A DNA stretch of 64,000 nucleotides from Piscinibacter gummiphilus. GTDB taxonomy: Bacteria > Pseudomonadota > Gammaproteobacteria > Burkholderiales > Burkholderiaceae_C. The stretch lies in the NCBI RefSeq assembly GCF_002116905.1, contig NZ_CP015118.1:2480001-2544000 (forward strand). The letters run 5' to 3'. Below, in pieces: positions 34,073-42,780 of this stretch. Numbering within the stretch: the first letter of the stretch is position 1; every line of letters begins with the position of its first letter. The translations under genes were made by a program, and so were the position numbers. The notes under the pieces are model-generated. The model worked only from the letters and a program-made list of their open reading frames with translations, made no database searches and had not been told where the DNA came from.

Positions 34073-35368
34073 ATGACGAACCTGACCCGCGAACAGCAAA
34101 TCGCCGCCCTCGAGAAAGACTGGGCTGAAAATCCCCGTTGGAAGGGCATCAAGCGCGGCTACACCGCCGCCGACGTGGTCCGCCTGCGTGGCTCGCTGCA
34201 AGTCGAGCACACCCTGGCCAAGCGCGGCGCCGAGAAGCTGTGGCACCTGATCAACACCGAGCCGTTCATCAACTCGCTCGGCGCCCTGACCGGCAACCAG
34301 GCCATGCAGCAGGTCAAGGCCGGCCTGAAGGCCATCTACCTGTCCGGCTGGCAAGTCGCCGGCGACGCCAACAGCAACGGCGAGATGTACCCCGACCAGT
34401 CGCTGTACTCGGTGGACTCGGTGCCCAAGGTCGTCAAGCGCATCAACGCCACGTTCGCCCGCGCTGACCAGATCCAGTGGTCGGAAGGCAAGAACGACAT
34501 CGACTACTTCGCCCCGATCGTCGCCGACGCGGAAGCCGGTTTCGGTGGCGTGCTGAACGCCTTCGAACTGATGAAGGCCATGATCGACGCGGGCGCCGCC
34601 GGCGTCCACTTCGAAGACCAGCTGGCCTCCGCGAAGAAGTGCGGCCACATGGGCGGCAAGGTGCTCGTCACCACCCGTGAAGCCGTCGCCAAGCTCGTGG
34701 CTGCCCGCCTGGCCGCCGACGTGTCCGGCGTGCCCACCGTGCTGCTGGCCCGTACCGATGCCGAAGCCGGCGACCTCGTGACCAACGACGTCGACGACAA
34801 CGACAAGCCGTTCCTGACCGGCGAGCGCACCGTGGAAGGCTTCTTCCGCACCCGCAACGGCCTGGAGCAAGCCATCAGCCGCGGCCTGGCCTACGCCCCG
34901 TACGCCGACCTGATCTGGTGCGAAACCGGCAAGCCGGACCTGGCCTTCGCCAAGGCCTTCGCCGACGCCATCCACGCCAAGTTCCCGGGCAAGCTGCTGT
35001 CGTACAACTGCTCGCCGTCGTTCAACTGGAAGAAGAACCTCGACGACGCCACGATCGCCAAGTTCCAGCGCGAGCTGGGCGCGATGGGCTACAAGTACCA
35101 GTTCATCACGCTGGCCGGCTTCCACAGCCTGAACTACTCGATGTTCGACCTGGCCTACGGCTACGCTCGCAACAACATGAGCGCCTTCGTGGAACTGCAG
35201 GAGAAGGAATTCGTCGCCGCCGAGCGTGGCTTCACCGCCGTGAAGCACCAGCGCGAAGTGGGCACGGGTTACTTCGACGCCATCACCACGACGATCGAAC
35301 GCGACGCGTCGACGGCCGCCCTGAAGGGTTCGACCGAAGACGAACAGTTCTTCGACGACAAGCACTGA
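34073..35368 (+). CDS. aceA: Isocitrate lyase
   Basis: A 431-aa isocitrate lyase that splits isocitrate into glyoxylate and succinate for growth on acetate, fatty acids or other C2 units. The catalytic Cys lies in K-K-C-G-H-M-G-G-K. It also has V-A-D-A-E-A-G-F-G-G, Y-L-S-G-W-Q-V-A and the S-P-S-F-N-W-K-K segment. The ATG at 34073-34075 has GGAGG 6 nt upstream; an earlier in-frame ATG at 34019 has none. The codon choice is the most uniformly C-ending in the window, as for highly expressed genes. A strong terminator follows, so it is monocistronic. Malate synthase is not in the window. Confidence 0.96.
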   Translation: MTNLTREQQIAALEKDWAENPRWKGIKRGYTAADVVRLRGSLQVEHTLAKRGAEKLWHLINTEPFINSLGALTGNQAMQQVKAGLKAIYLSGWQVAGDANSNGEMYPDQSLYSVDSVPKVVKRINATFARADQIQWSEGKNDIDYFAPIVADAEAGFGGVLNAFELMKAMIDAGAAGVHFEDQLASAKKCGHMGGKVLVTTREAVAKLVAARLAADVSGVPTVLLARTDAEAGDLVTNDVDDNDKPFLTGERTVEGFFRTRNGLEQAISRGLAYAPYADLIWCETGKPDLAFAKAFADAIHAKFPGKLLSYNCSPSFNWKKNLDDATIAKFQRELGAMGYKYQFITLAGFHSLNYSMFDLAYGYARNNMSAFVELQEKEFVAAERGFTAVKHQREVGTGYFDAITTTIERDASTAALKGSTEDEQFFDDKH

Positions 35369-35424
35369 TCGCGCAGGGGGACCACGCGGCGCACACCGCG
35401 CCGCGTGCTTGAGGAGACAGAAGG

Positions 35425-35459
35425 AAAGCCCGGCAGACGCCCCGTCTGCCGGGCTTTTT
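35425..35459 (+). terminator. Rho-independent terminator of aceA
   Basis: A 15-bp perfect stem (35425-35439 pairs with 35443-35457) has the 3-nt loop CCC and ends in a run of five T. It starts 56 nt after the aceA stop. With A residues on the left arm it could also act weakly on the opposite strand. Confidence 0.92.
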
Positions 35460-35494
35460 CACGAGGGGGACGGACCGGCCGTGGAACACTCGGT

Positions 35495-36475
35495 ATGCTT
35501 CGCCCCGAACTCCGCCCCGATCCTTCCGTGACACCGCCTTCCCTGAGCCCCGCGATGCGCGGCCTCCTCGACCGCATCCGGCGCGCGGCCCAGCCGCCGT
35601 TCCACACGCTGACCGCCGTCGAGGCACGCGCTCTGTATGCCCGTGGCGCCGAGGTGCTGGACCTGCCGCGCGCGCCGCTGCCGCGTGTCGAGGACCTGAC
35701 CCTCCCCGCCGACGACGGCACGCCGCTGCCGGCGCGCCTGTACGCCCCGTCGTCCGATCGCCTGCCGGTGATGCTCTACCTGCACGGCGGCGGCTTCACC
35801 ATCGGCGGCATCGAGACCCACGACAGCCTGTGCCGCCAGCTCGCGCTGCGCAGCGGCGCGGCCGTGCTGTCGCTCGACTACCGGCTCGCCCCCGAGCACC
35901 GTTTCCCGGTCGCGGTGGACGACACCTGGGCCGCACTGCGCTGGCTGCACGCGCGGGGCGCCGCCTCGCTCGGGCTCGACGGCACGCGCCTGGCCGTGGG
36001 CGGCGACAGCGCCGGTGGGACGCTCGCGGCGGTCACGGCCATCCGGGCACGCGACCAGGGCATCCCGCTGCGCCTGCAGCTGCTGATCACGCCGGGCACC
36101 GCCGACGGTCCGTCCGGGATGCCGTCGCGTTCCACGTTCGCCGAGGGCTACCTGCTCGACGCCCGCACCATCGACTGGTTCTTCGGCCACTTCGTCACGG
36201 CCGAGGAACGTGCCGACTGGCGTTTCGCCCCGTTGAACGCCGATGATGTCGAGGGTGTCGCGCCGGCCTGCGTCGTGCTGGCGGAGTGCGATCCGCTCGT
36301 GGACGAGGGCGTGGCCTACGCCGACCGCCTGCGGGCGGCCGGCGTGCCGGTGGAACTCGACATCCACCGCGGCATGACGCACGATTTCATCAAGATGGGC
36401 CGCGCGCTGCGCGAGGCCCTCGTGGCGCAGGCCGTCGCGGCCCGCGCCCTCCAGACCGCATTCGAGGCCCCATGA
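35495..36475 (+). CDS. Alpha/beta hydrolase, HSL-type carboxylesterase
   Basis: A 326-aa esterase of the hormone-sensitive-lipase-like family. It has the oxyanion motif H-G-G-G-F, nucleophile elbow G-G-D-S-A-G-G, acidic residue in E-C-D-P-L-V-D-E-G and catalytic His in M-T-H-D-F. There is no signal peptide, so it is probably cytoplasmic and acts on short acyl esters. Its stop overlaps the start of the hotdog-GNAT gene by 4 nt (ATGA), so the two are translationally coupled. The ATG at 35495 lies 36 nt after the aceA terminator; the earlier in-frame ATG at 35405 lies upstream of the terminator hairpin and is rejected. Confidence 0.88.
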   Translation: MLRPELRPDPSVTPPSLSPAMRGLLDRIRRAAQPPFHTLTAVEARALYARGAEVLDLPRAPLPRVEDLTLPADDGTPLPARLYAPSSDRLPVMLYLHGGGFTIGGIETHDSLCRQLALRSGAAVLSLDYRLAPEHRFPVAVDDTWAALRWLHARGAASLGLDGTRLAVGGDSAGGTLAAVTAIRARDQGIPLRLQLLITPGTADGPSGMPSRSTFAEGYLLDARTIDWFFGHFVTAEERADWRFAPLNADDVEGVAPACVVLAECDPLVDEGVAYADRLRAAGVPVELDIHRGMTHDFIKMGRALREALVAQAVAARALQTAFEAP

Positions 36476-37329
36476 AACGAAACGAATACCGATTCACCGA
36501 ACGCCTGCGCGTGCGCTGGGCCGAGGTCGACATGCAGAAGATCGTGTTCAACGGTCACTACCTGATGTACTTCGACACCGCCGTCTCCGGCTACTGGCGG
36601 GCCATGGCCGCGCCGTACGAGGACACGCTGAAGTACCTCGGCGGCGACCTCTTCGTGCGCAAGTCCACCCTCGAGTACCACGGCTCGGCGCGCTACGACG
36701 ACGTGCTCGACGTCGGCGTTCGCTGCGGCCGCATCGGCAACTCCTCGATGGTGTTCAACGGCGTGGTGTTCCGCCAGGACGAGGCGCTCGTCAGCGCCGA
36801 GCTGGTCTACGTCTTCACCGACGCCGAGACGCGCGAGCCCAAGCCCGTGCCGCAGGAGCTGCGCGAGCTGCTGCAGAACTTCGAGGCCGGCAAGCCCATG
36901 ACCACCGTGCGCGTGGGCTCGTGGGACGAGCTGGGCGAGGACGCCCATCGCATCCGCAGCACCGTGTTCATCGAGGAGCAGGGCATTCCCGCCGACATGG
37001 AATGGGACGAGGCCGACGCGGGCTGCGTGCACGCGGTGGCCTACAACCACTTCGGCGCGCCGCTCGCCACGGGCCGCCTGCTCGAGCACGTGCCGGGGGT
37101 CGCGAAGATCGGCCGCATGGCCGTCTCGCAGTCCATGCGCGGCAGCCGCGTGGGCAAGGCCGTGCTGGACGCGCTGATGAAGACGGCCCGCGAACGCGGC
37201 TACCGCGAGGCGGTGCTGCACGCGCAGGTGTCGGCCTCGCCGTTCTACGTGCGTTCGGGGTTCGTGCCGCGCGGCTCGGTGTTCGACGAGGTGGGCATCC
37301 CCCACGTCGAGATGGTGTGCGTGCTCTGA
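36472..37329 (+). CDS. Fusion of YbgC-type acyl-CoA thioesterase and GNAT acetyltransferase
   Basis: A 285-aa two-domain protein. Residues 1-135 are a hotdog thioesterase (R-V-R-W-A-E-V-D-M-Q-K-I-V-F-N-G-H-Y, the active-site loop of the 4HBT/YbgC family, with N in place of the common D-x-x-G-H-V). Residues about 140-285 are a GNAT domain of the ElaA/YjcF kind (R-S-T-V-F-I-E-E-Q-G-I-P, then I-G-R-M-A-V and S-R-V-G-K-A-V-L). No frameshift or stop separates them. The substrate pair is unknown; one chain could both hydrolyse and transfer acyl groups. Confidence 0.85.
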   Translation: MKRNEYRFTERLRVRWAEVDMQKIVFNGHYLMYFDTAVSGYWRAMAAPYEDTLKYLGGDLFVRKSTLEYHGSARYDDVLDVGVRCGRIGNSSMVFNGVVFRQDEALVSAELVYVFTDAETREPKPVPQELRELLQNFEAGKPMTTVRVGSWDELGEDAHRIRSTVFIEEQGIPADMEWDEADAGCVHAVAYNHFGAPLATGRLLEHVPGVAKIGRMAVSQSMRGSRVGKAVLDALMKTARERGYREAVLHAQVSASPFYVRSGFVPRGSVFDEVGIPHVEMVCVL

Positions 37330-37339
37330 CCTGAGCGCG

Positions 37340-38296
37340 TCAGGCCGCGGCGCGCTTGCGCCGCGACGGCTCGGGCTTGAGCAGCGTGCGCACGCGGGTG
37401 CGCCGCACCGGGTGGTTCGGCGCCTGCGTCTCGGTGCTCTCGAGCACCACTTCCTGCTGGCTCACTTCGGGTGGCGGCGCCTCGGTGTAGCGGGGCGGCC
37501 AGTCCTTCACGGTGGAGCGGCGCAGCAGCGCCATGCCCCCCGTGGGGCTGAAGGTGCGTTCCAGCACGTGCGTGACGAGGCGCTTGTTCACGCGTTCGGT
37601 GATCACGAGCGTGGAGCAGCGGGTGCCGTAGGTGCCGTCGGCCGTGCGGATGAACGCCGACGACAGCACCTTCTCCCACTCGCGCGACACGCCGGTGCTC
37701 GGCAGTTCATCGTCCTCGGCCGGCGTCTTGTCGGCCAGCGCGTCGAACAGGCGGGCCGCCAGGGCGTCGACGGTGTCGCACGACTCGAGGGCCTCGCGGG
37801 TCGCCTCCTTGAGCGCTTCCACCTTCGGCCACGGCGAGTCGAGCGTGCCGTTCGAGAGTCCGTACAGGCCGCGTTCGAGCCGTTCGGGGTTCGGACGCTG
37901 GTTCGAGGCGTAGAAGCAGTCGCCGCGCTGGAAATCGGCGGCGATCAGGTTGAAGCCGTTGTAGCCGCTGAGCGCGGTGCGCATCCAGAAGCGATCGGTG
38001 GAAGCGTCGCCGGCGAGCCAGCGCTGCACGATCTCGCCACGCGACGGGGCCTTCGGGTCGCGCGGCGCCGTGGGCGCGCGCACGTTGGTCACCATCGCGA
38101 GGCGGCCCTGGGCCGTGAGGCCGAGCCAGGTGCCGCCGGCCTCGAGGTCGCGCCCCCCGAGGACGTCGGGCAGGCCGTCGCCCGGCGACCACCACGCCAG
38201 GCGGGCGGCGGGGCGGTTGAAGAATTCATCGCGGTTGCCGGCGACCACGAGGGGGAAGCGGCGCGACTGGTCGATGGCGACGGTCAGCAGGCACAT
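37340..38296 (-). CDS. NRDE family protein (TANGO2-like)
   Basis: A 318-aa NRDE/TANGO2-fold protein. It starts M-C-L-L-T-V-A, placing Cys2 as a possible N-terminal nucleophile after Met removal. A-G-N-R-D-E-F-F-N-R-P supplies the signature, with D-V-L-G-G-R-D-L-E-A-G-G-T-W-L-G following. The last 40 residues are basic and poorly ordered. Function is uncertain (haem or lipid handling is suggested for eukaryotic relatives). The start at 38296 overlaps the stop of the DUF4936 gene by 13 nt; an upstream in-frame Met is rejected in favour of M-C-L-L-T. Confidence 0.88.
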   Translation of the reverse strand: MCLLTVAIDQSRRFPLVVAGNRDEFFNRPAARLAWWSPGDGLPDVLGGRDLEAGGTWLGLTAQGRLAMVTNVRAPTAPRDPKAPSRGEIVQRWLAGDASTDRFWMRTALSGYNGFNLIAADFQRGDCFYASNQRPNPERLERGLYGLSNGTLDSPWPKVEALKEATREALESCDTVDALAARLFDALADKTPAEDDELPSTGVSREWEKVLSSAFIRTADGTYGTRCSTLVITERVNKRLVTHVLERTFSPTGGMALLRRSTVKDWPPRYTEAPPPEVSQQEVVLESTETQAPNHPVRRTRVRTLLKPEPSRRKRAAA

Positions 38297-38592
38297 GGCA
38301 CGAACACCTCCACATGGCGCGCGGGACTCCACCGCGAAAGCGTTTCAGCCGCGAGCCGTTCGATCGTGTGTTCGAGCGCCTCGGAAACCCCGTCGGGGTG
38401 CCCGGGCAAAGCGTACGTTTCCATCCAGGTCTGCCAATCATCTGCCGGTTCAGGTCGGCGCAGCAGACGGGCTTCGAGCCCCGGTTGAAGGGCCCTCAGG
38501 CGTCGCTGGAGCGCCAGCACCTCGGACTGCAGCGCATGGGCGTCCGCCGTCCTCGCTCGATAGTAGATGAACAACTCGCGGGCGGCGGGCAT
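38284..38592 (-). CDS. DUF4936 family protein, 102 aa
   Basis: A small protein beginning M-P-A-A-R-E-L-F-I-Y-Y-R-A and ending in V-E-V-F-V-P-C-A-C. I recognise it as the DUF4936 type, found next to ygfZ and NRDE genes in Burkholderiales. The pattern (I-Y-Y-R first strand, E-V-L-A-L-Q-R-R-L helix, W-M-E-T-Y) resembles a small alpha-beta ferredoxin-like fold, but no function is known. The start is the only Met in a suitable position. Its end overlaps the NRDE start, and it follows ygfZ after 77 nt. Confidence 0.75.
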   Translation of the reverse strand: MPAARELFIYYRARTADAHALQSEVLALQRRLRALQPGLEARLLRRPEPADDWQTWMETYALPGHPDGVSEALEHTIERLAAETLSRWSPARHVEVFVPCAC

Positions 38593-38669
38593 GGCGGATG
38601 GCAGTGGATGTGAACTATTGGGGCAATGGTGCCGGATCAGCCCGCGGGCGTGAACTGCGCCACACCCGG

Positions 38670-39611
38670 TCAGTCCGCGGCCTCGGTGGTGACCTCGTAG
38701 GGCATCGGCGTGGCGGCCAGCAGCGGGCCGTCGGCGCGGCCCAGGTGCAGCGTGCCGTCGCCCATGGCCGCGAGCTTCATCTCCGCCAGCACGCTGCTGC
38801 CGCCACCCTCGCCGGGCAGCGTGGCCGCGTTGACCACCATGCCGGCCGGCTGGCCGGGGTCGGCGCTGTGGAAGATCTCCTGGCCCGGTGCGGCGGGCTC
38901 GGCGCCGGCGAAGAGGTACGTGCGCCGCTTGATCGTGCCGCGGTACTGGCTGCGGGCCACGATCTCCTGGCCGGGGTAGCAGCCCTTCTTGAAGTCGACG
39001 CCGCCCAGCAGCTCGTAGTTCAGCATCTGCGGCACGAACTGGTCGACCGTGGCCGTTTCGATGGAGGCGATGCCGCTCTGCACCTCGCTCCAGCGCCAGG
39101 CCGCGGGATCGAGGGCGGGCAGGGCGGGCGTGGCGGCGCCGGCCGGGGCCACCCACAGGTAGCGGGCCGCGCCGGCCACGTCGGGCAGGCGCACGATGGT
39201 GGCGCCGTCGCGTTCCGTGCGGCCCCACACCACGGCGGGTGCGGCGTCGCCCAGCCACGCGGTGGCCGACGGGCCGGCGAGGCCCATGCGCTGCAGTTCG
39301 GCGGTGGCGTCGGTCAGCTTGCACTTCGCGCGCAGCACGAACATCGAGAGGCGCTTGAGCGTGGCCGGCAGCACGTCGGCGCTGCACAGCAGCTGCACCT
39401 CCTCGGGCGACGTCTTCCAGGCGATGAAGCTCGCGAGCAGGCGGCCCTTGGCCGAGCAGTAGCCCGCGAGGCGGGCACGCGCCGTGTCGAGCAGGGCGAC
39501 GTCGCTGGTGAGCTGGCCGTGCAGGAAGGTGGCCGCGTCGGCGCCGGCGGCGCGGATCAGGCCGAGGTGGGCGAGGGGTGCCGCGCCGTCGAGGGTGTAG
39601 TGGCTGGTCAT
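38670..39611 (-). CDS. ygfZ: Folate-dependent Fe-S cluster protein YgfZ (GcvT-like)
   Basis: A 313-aa GcvT-fold protein that assists repair or maturation of some Fe-S enzymes, using tetrahydrofolate. It has the signature K-G-C-Y-P-G-Q-E-I (with the functional Cys), F-L-H-G-Q-L-T-S-D-V near the N-terminus and L-L-G-G-V-D-F before the Cys motif. It is divergent from mltG across a 64-nt gap, a common arrangement in betaproteobacteria. A longer upstream reading crosses mltG and is rejected; the ATG at 39609-39611 is used. Confidence 0.93.
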   Translation of the reverse strand: MTSHYTLDGAAPLAHLGLIRAAGADAATFLHGQLTSDVALLDTARARLAGYCSAKGRLLASFIAWKTSPEEVQLLCSADVLPATLKRLSMFVLRAKCKLTDATAELQRMGLAGPSATAWLGDAAPAVVWGRTERDGATIVRLPDVAGAARYLWVAPAGAATPALPALDPAAWRWSEVQSGIASIETATVDQFVPQMLNYELLGGVDFKKGCYPGQEIVARSQYRGTIKRRTYLFAGAEPAAPGQEIFHSADPGQPAGMVVNAATLPGEGGGSSVLAEMKLAAMGDGTLHLGRADGPLLAATPMPYEVTTEAAD

Positions 39612-39675
39612 GTGGCGATTATGATCACGGCCCCGACCTCGTCTCGTCCCTGGGGTCTCCCACTCGTTCCTGCCC

Positions 39676-40665
39676 GTGAAGTTCCTGCGCCGCTGCCTGT
39701 TGCTGATCGTGTTCGCCGCTCTTGCGGCGGGGGGCGCGGCCGCGTGGTGGCTGCAGGCGCCGCTGTCCCTCGCGGCCGATTCCATCGAGGTCTCGATCGA
39801 GCCCGGCACGTCGCCCCGCGAGGTGGCCAACCTGTGGGCCCAGGCCGGCGTGCGGTCCAACACCTTCCTGCTGTACGAATGGTTCCGCTGGTCGGGCCAG
39901 GCGCGCAAGATCCGCGCGGGCAGCTACCAGATCGGGCAGGGCGCGACGCCCCGCTCGCTGCTCGACAAGATGGTGCGCGGCGACGAGGTGCTCGCCACCG
40001 TGCGCCTGATCGACGGCTGGACCTTCCGCCAGTTCCGCGCCGAACTCGCGAAGGCGCCCGACCTGAAGCAGACCACCGCGGCGATGACCGAGGCCGACCT
40101 GATGGCCGCCATCGGCGCGCCGCCGGGCCAGCGTGCCGAAGGCCGCTTCTTCCCCGACACCTACGCCTTCAGCAAGGGCGCGAGCGACGTGGCCGTGCTC
40201 AAGCGCGCCCACCGCGCGATGCAGCGGCAGCTCGAGGCCGCCTGGGCCGAACGCGCGCCCAACACGCCGCTGAAATCGCTCGACGACGCACTCACGCTCG
40301 CGTCCATCGTCGAGAAGGAAACCGGGGCCGCGGCCGAACGCGGGCTGGTCGCCGGCGTGTTCGTCAACCGCCTGCGCATCGGCATGCCGCTGCAGACCGA
40401 CCCCACCATCATCTACGGCCTCGGGGAAACCTTCGACGGCAACCTCCGCAAGCGCGACCTGCTCGCCGACGGCCCGTACAACACGTACCTGCGCGCCGGC
40501 CTGCCGCCCACCCCCATCTCGATGCCCGGCAAGGCGTCGCTGCTGGCGGCGGTGCGGCCCGACGCCACCAAGGCGCTCTACTTCGTCGCGAAGGGCAATG
40601 GCGCGAGCCATTTCAGCGACAACCTCGCCGACCACAACCGCGCGGTCAACCAGTACCAGCGCTGA
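39676..40665 (+). CDS. mltG: Endolytic peptidoglycan transglycosylase MltG
   Basis: A 329-aa YceG-like protein with an N-terminal membrane anchor (residues 6-25). The periplasmic domain includes a LysM-like region (S-I-E-V-S-I-E-P-G-T-S-P-R-E-V). The catalytic Glu is in L-A-S-I-V-E-K-E-T-G, followed by N-R-L-R-I-G-M-P-L-Q-T-D-P-T-I-I-Y-G. It cuts nascent glycan chains to set their length. The start is a GTG; no ATG fits without losing the anchor. It is the first gene of mltG-tmk-holB-pilZ. Confidence 0.94.
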   Translation: MKFLRRCLLLIVFAALAAGGAAAWWLQAPLSLAADSIEVSIEPGTSPREVANLWAQAGVRSNTFLLYEWFRWSGQARKIRAGSYQIGQGATPRSLLDKMVRGDEVLATVRLIDGWTFRQFRAELAKAPDLKQTTAAMTEADLMAAIGAPPGQRAEGRFFPDTYAFSKGASDVAVLKRAHRAMQRQLEAAWAERAPNTPLKSLDDALTLASIVEKETGAAAERGLVAGVFVNRLRIGMPLQTDPTIIYGLGETFDGNLRKRDLLADGPYNTYLRAGLPPTPISMPGKASLLAAVRPDATKALYFVAKGNGASHFSDNLADHNRAVNQYQR

Positions 40666-40678
40666 ACCGGAGACCACC

Positions 40679-41290
40679 GTGGGCGGACGATTCATCAGCT
40701 TCGAAGGCATCGACGGTGCGGGCAAGTCCACGCACATCGACGCGCTCGCGGCCCGCTGGCGCGCCGCGGGCCACGAGGTCGTGCTGACCCGCGAGCCGGG
40801 CGGCACCGACCTCGCCGAACGCCTGCGCGAGCAGGTGCTGCACACCGGCATGGACGCGCTCACCGAGGCGCTGCTGGTGTTCGCCGCCCGCCGCGACCAC
40901 CTGCGCCAGGTCATCCGCCCCGCACTGGACGCCGGCCACGTGGTGCTGTGCGACCGCTTCACCGACGCCACCTTCGCCTACCAGGGCGGCGGCCGCGGCT
41001 TCGACCCGCACGTGCTCGCCACGCTGGAGGGCTGGGTGCAGGAAGGCCTGCAGCCCGCGCTGACCGTCTGGTTCGACCTGCCGGCCGCAGTCGCCGCCGA
41101 ACGCCGGGCCGCCGCGCGGTCGCCCGACCGGTTCGAGAGCCAGGACACCCACTTCTTCGAACGCGTGCGGGCCGGTTACGAGGCCCGCCGCGAGCAGGAC
41201 CCCGGCCGCTTCCTGCAGCTGGACGCATCGCTGACCCGCGAGGCCGTGTGGGCCCAGCTGGTCGCCGGCCTGGAGGCGCGCGGATGGTAG
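40679..41290 (+). CDS. tmk: Thymidylate kinase
   Basis: A 203-aa dTMP kinase. It has P-loop F-E-G-I-D-G-A-G-K-S-T, T-R-E-P-G-G-T, C-D-R-F-T-D-A-T-F-A-Y-Q-G and a LID segment R-S-P-D-R-F-E. It makes dTDP for DNA synthesis. A GTG at 40679 with GGAGA upstream is chosen, because an upstream in-frame ATG lies inside mltG and would add an unrelated Thr/Ser-rich tail. It starts 13 nt after mltG and overlaps holB by 7 nt. Confidence 0.95.
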   Translation: MGGRFISFEGIDGAGKSTHIDALAARWRAAGHEVVLTREPGGTDLAERLREQVLHTGMDALTEALLVFAARRDHLRQVIRPALDAGHVVLCDRFTDATFAYQGGGRGFDPHVLATLEGWVQEGLQPALTVWFDLPAAVAAERRAAARSPDRFESQDTHFFERVRAGYEARREQDPGRFLQLDASLTREAVWAQLVAGLEARGW

Positions 41291-42291
41291 ACGCCGAAGG
41301 CCACCTGCCGCTGCCCTGGCTCGCCGGGCCCCTCGCCGAGGCGCTGCGCACCCAGAAGGGCCATGCGCTGCTCGTGCACGGGCCGCAGGGCATCGGCCAG
41401 TTCGAACTGGCGCTGTCGCTCGCGCAGAGCTGGCTCTGCGAGGACCTGACGGGTGGGCACGCCTGCGGCCGCTGCGCCAGCTGCCACCTCGTGCAGGCGC
41501 GTTCGCACCCCGACCTGCTGGTGCTGCTGCCCGAGGCCCTCGCCGAGGCGCTGGGCTGGACGAACGAGGAGACCACGTCCGACAAGGCGTCGAAGGCCAA
41601 GCCCAGCAAGGAGCTGAAGGTCGAGGCCATCCGCGCGGCCGTGCTGTTCGCGCAGACCACGTCGGCGCGCGGGCGGGGCAAGGTCGTGCTGGTGCACCCG
41701 GCCGAGCGCATGAACATGATCTCGGGCAACACGCTGCTGAAGACGCTCGAGGAACCGCCGGGCGAGGCCCGCTTCATCCTCAGCTGCGGCGCGCCGCAGG
41801 ACCTGCTGCCCACCATCCGCAGCCGCTGCCAGGCCGTGCCGCTCGCGCTGCCCGACCCCGAGGTGGCCCGCCGCTGGCTCGCCGACCACCAGGTGGCCCA
41901 GCCCGACGTGCTGCTCGCCGCGGCCGGCGGCCAGCCGCTGGAGGCGCTCGCCTGGTCGAAGGACGGGCTCGACGCGGTCGCGTGGACGCGCCTGCCACGC
42001 CAGGTGGCTGCCGGCGATGCCGGCAACCTCGCCACGTGGCCGCTGCCGCGCCTGCTCGACGCGCTGCACAAGCTCTGCCACGACGCGCTGTGCGTCGCCT
42101 GTGGCGCGCCCCCGCGGTACTTCCCGCCGGCCGCGCTGCCGCAGAAGCCGGCGGCCGTGGCGGCGCTGAACGTGTGGTCGAAGGAACTCGGCACCACGCT
42201 GCGGCATGCCGAACACCCGTGGAGCGGGCCGCTGATGGTCGAATCGCTGGTGCTGCAGGCCCGCACCGCCCTCGCACCGCGCGCGAATTAA
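41284..42291 (+). CDS. holB: DNA polymerase III delta-prime subunit
   Basis: A 335-aa clamp-loader subunit. The P-loop position reads G-P-Q-G-I-G-Q, without the Lys, as expected for the non-hydrolysing delta-prime. The zinc Cys cluster is C-G-R-C-A-S-C-H. The T-L-L-K-T-L-E-E-P-P and I-R-S-R-C (SRC) motifs are intact. It holds the clamp loader together during sliding-clamp loading. An insertion at about residues 90-115 (T-S-D-K-A-S-K-A-K-P-S-K) is Lys/Ser-rich and probably a flexible loop. Confidence 0.94.
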   Translation: MVDAEGHLPLPWLAGPLAEALRTQKGHALLVHGPQGIGQFELALSLAQSWLCEDLTGGHACGRCASCHLVQARSHPDLLVLLPEALAEALGWTNEETTSDKASKAKPSKELKVEAIRAAVLFAQTTSARGRGKVVLVHPAERMNMISGNTLLKTLEEPPGEARFILSCGAPQDLLPTIRSRCQAVPLALPDPEVARRWLADHQVAQPDVLLAAAGGQPLEALAWSKDGLDAVAWTRLPRQVAAGDAGNLATWPLPRLLDALHKLCHDALCVACGAPPRYFPPAALPQKPAAVAALNVWSKELGTTLRHAEHPWSGPLMVESLVLQARTALAPRAN

Positions 42292-42343
42292 TGCCGCGGA
42301 CCGGCGGGAGCAAGCCTCCCGCGCCTTCGCTACACTCCCGTTC

Positions 42344-42742
42344 ATGAGCGAACCTACCGCCACCCCCCGCCCGCTGGGCAGCACGCTCGCCGCGGCCAAC
42401 GCGCCCCGGCCCAGCGTCATCCAGCTCGTCTTCCGCGAGAAGGGTGCTCTGTACGCGGCGTACATCCCCGTGTTCACCGACGGCGGGCTGTTCGTGCCCA
42501 CCACGCGCGAGTACAAGCTCGGCGAGGACATCTACCTGCTGCTGTCCCTCCCGGACGACCCGCAGCGCTACCCGGTGGCCGGCAAGGTCGCCTGGATCAC
42601 GCCGGCCAACGCGTCCGGCGGCCGCACGCAGGGCGTGGGCGTGCGTTTCCCGAGCGACGAGAAGACGCGCCTGCTGCGCGTGAAGATCGAGGAAGTGCTC
42701 GGCACGTCGATCGCCTCGTCCAAGCCCACCCAGACCATCTAG
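42344..42742 (+). CDS. pilZ: Type IV pilus-type PilZ domain protein
   Basis: A 132-aa single PilZ domain protein (I-Q-L-V-F-R-E-K-G-A-L-Y-A-A-Y-I-P-V-F, then G-G-L-F-V-P-T-T, and V-G-V-R-F-P-S). It lacks the R-x-x-x-R and D/N-x-S-x-x-G c-di-GMP motifs, as is typical of the pilus-biogenesis PilZ, which binds PilB and FimX instead of the nucleotide. It lies 52 nt after holB, the usual betaproteobacterial position, and is followed by a long hairpin element. Confidence 0.9.
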   Translation: MSEPTATPRPLGSTLAAANAPRPSVIQLVFREKGALYAAYIPVFTDGGLFVPTTREYKLGEDIYLLLSLPDDPQRYPVAGKVAWITPANASGGRTQGVGVRFPSDEKTRLLRVKIEEVLGTSIASSKPTQTI

Positions 42743-42780
42743 GAAGGTGCGAACGAACCCGGCATGGCCGATCAGCCCGC

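Noticed and set aside
41284..42291. Missing Lys in the P-loop of HolB (G-P-Q-G-I-G-Q)
   Set aside because: Delta-prime subunits normally do not hydrolyse ATP and often have degenerate Walker A motifs, so this is not a defect.
42344..42742. PilZ protein without c-di-GMP-binding motifs
   Set aside because: The pilus-biogenesis PilZ family characteristically lacks them, so this is expected.
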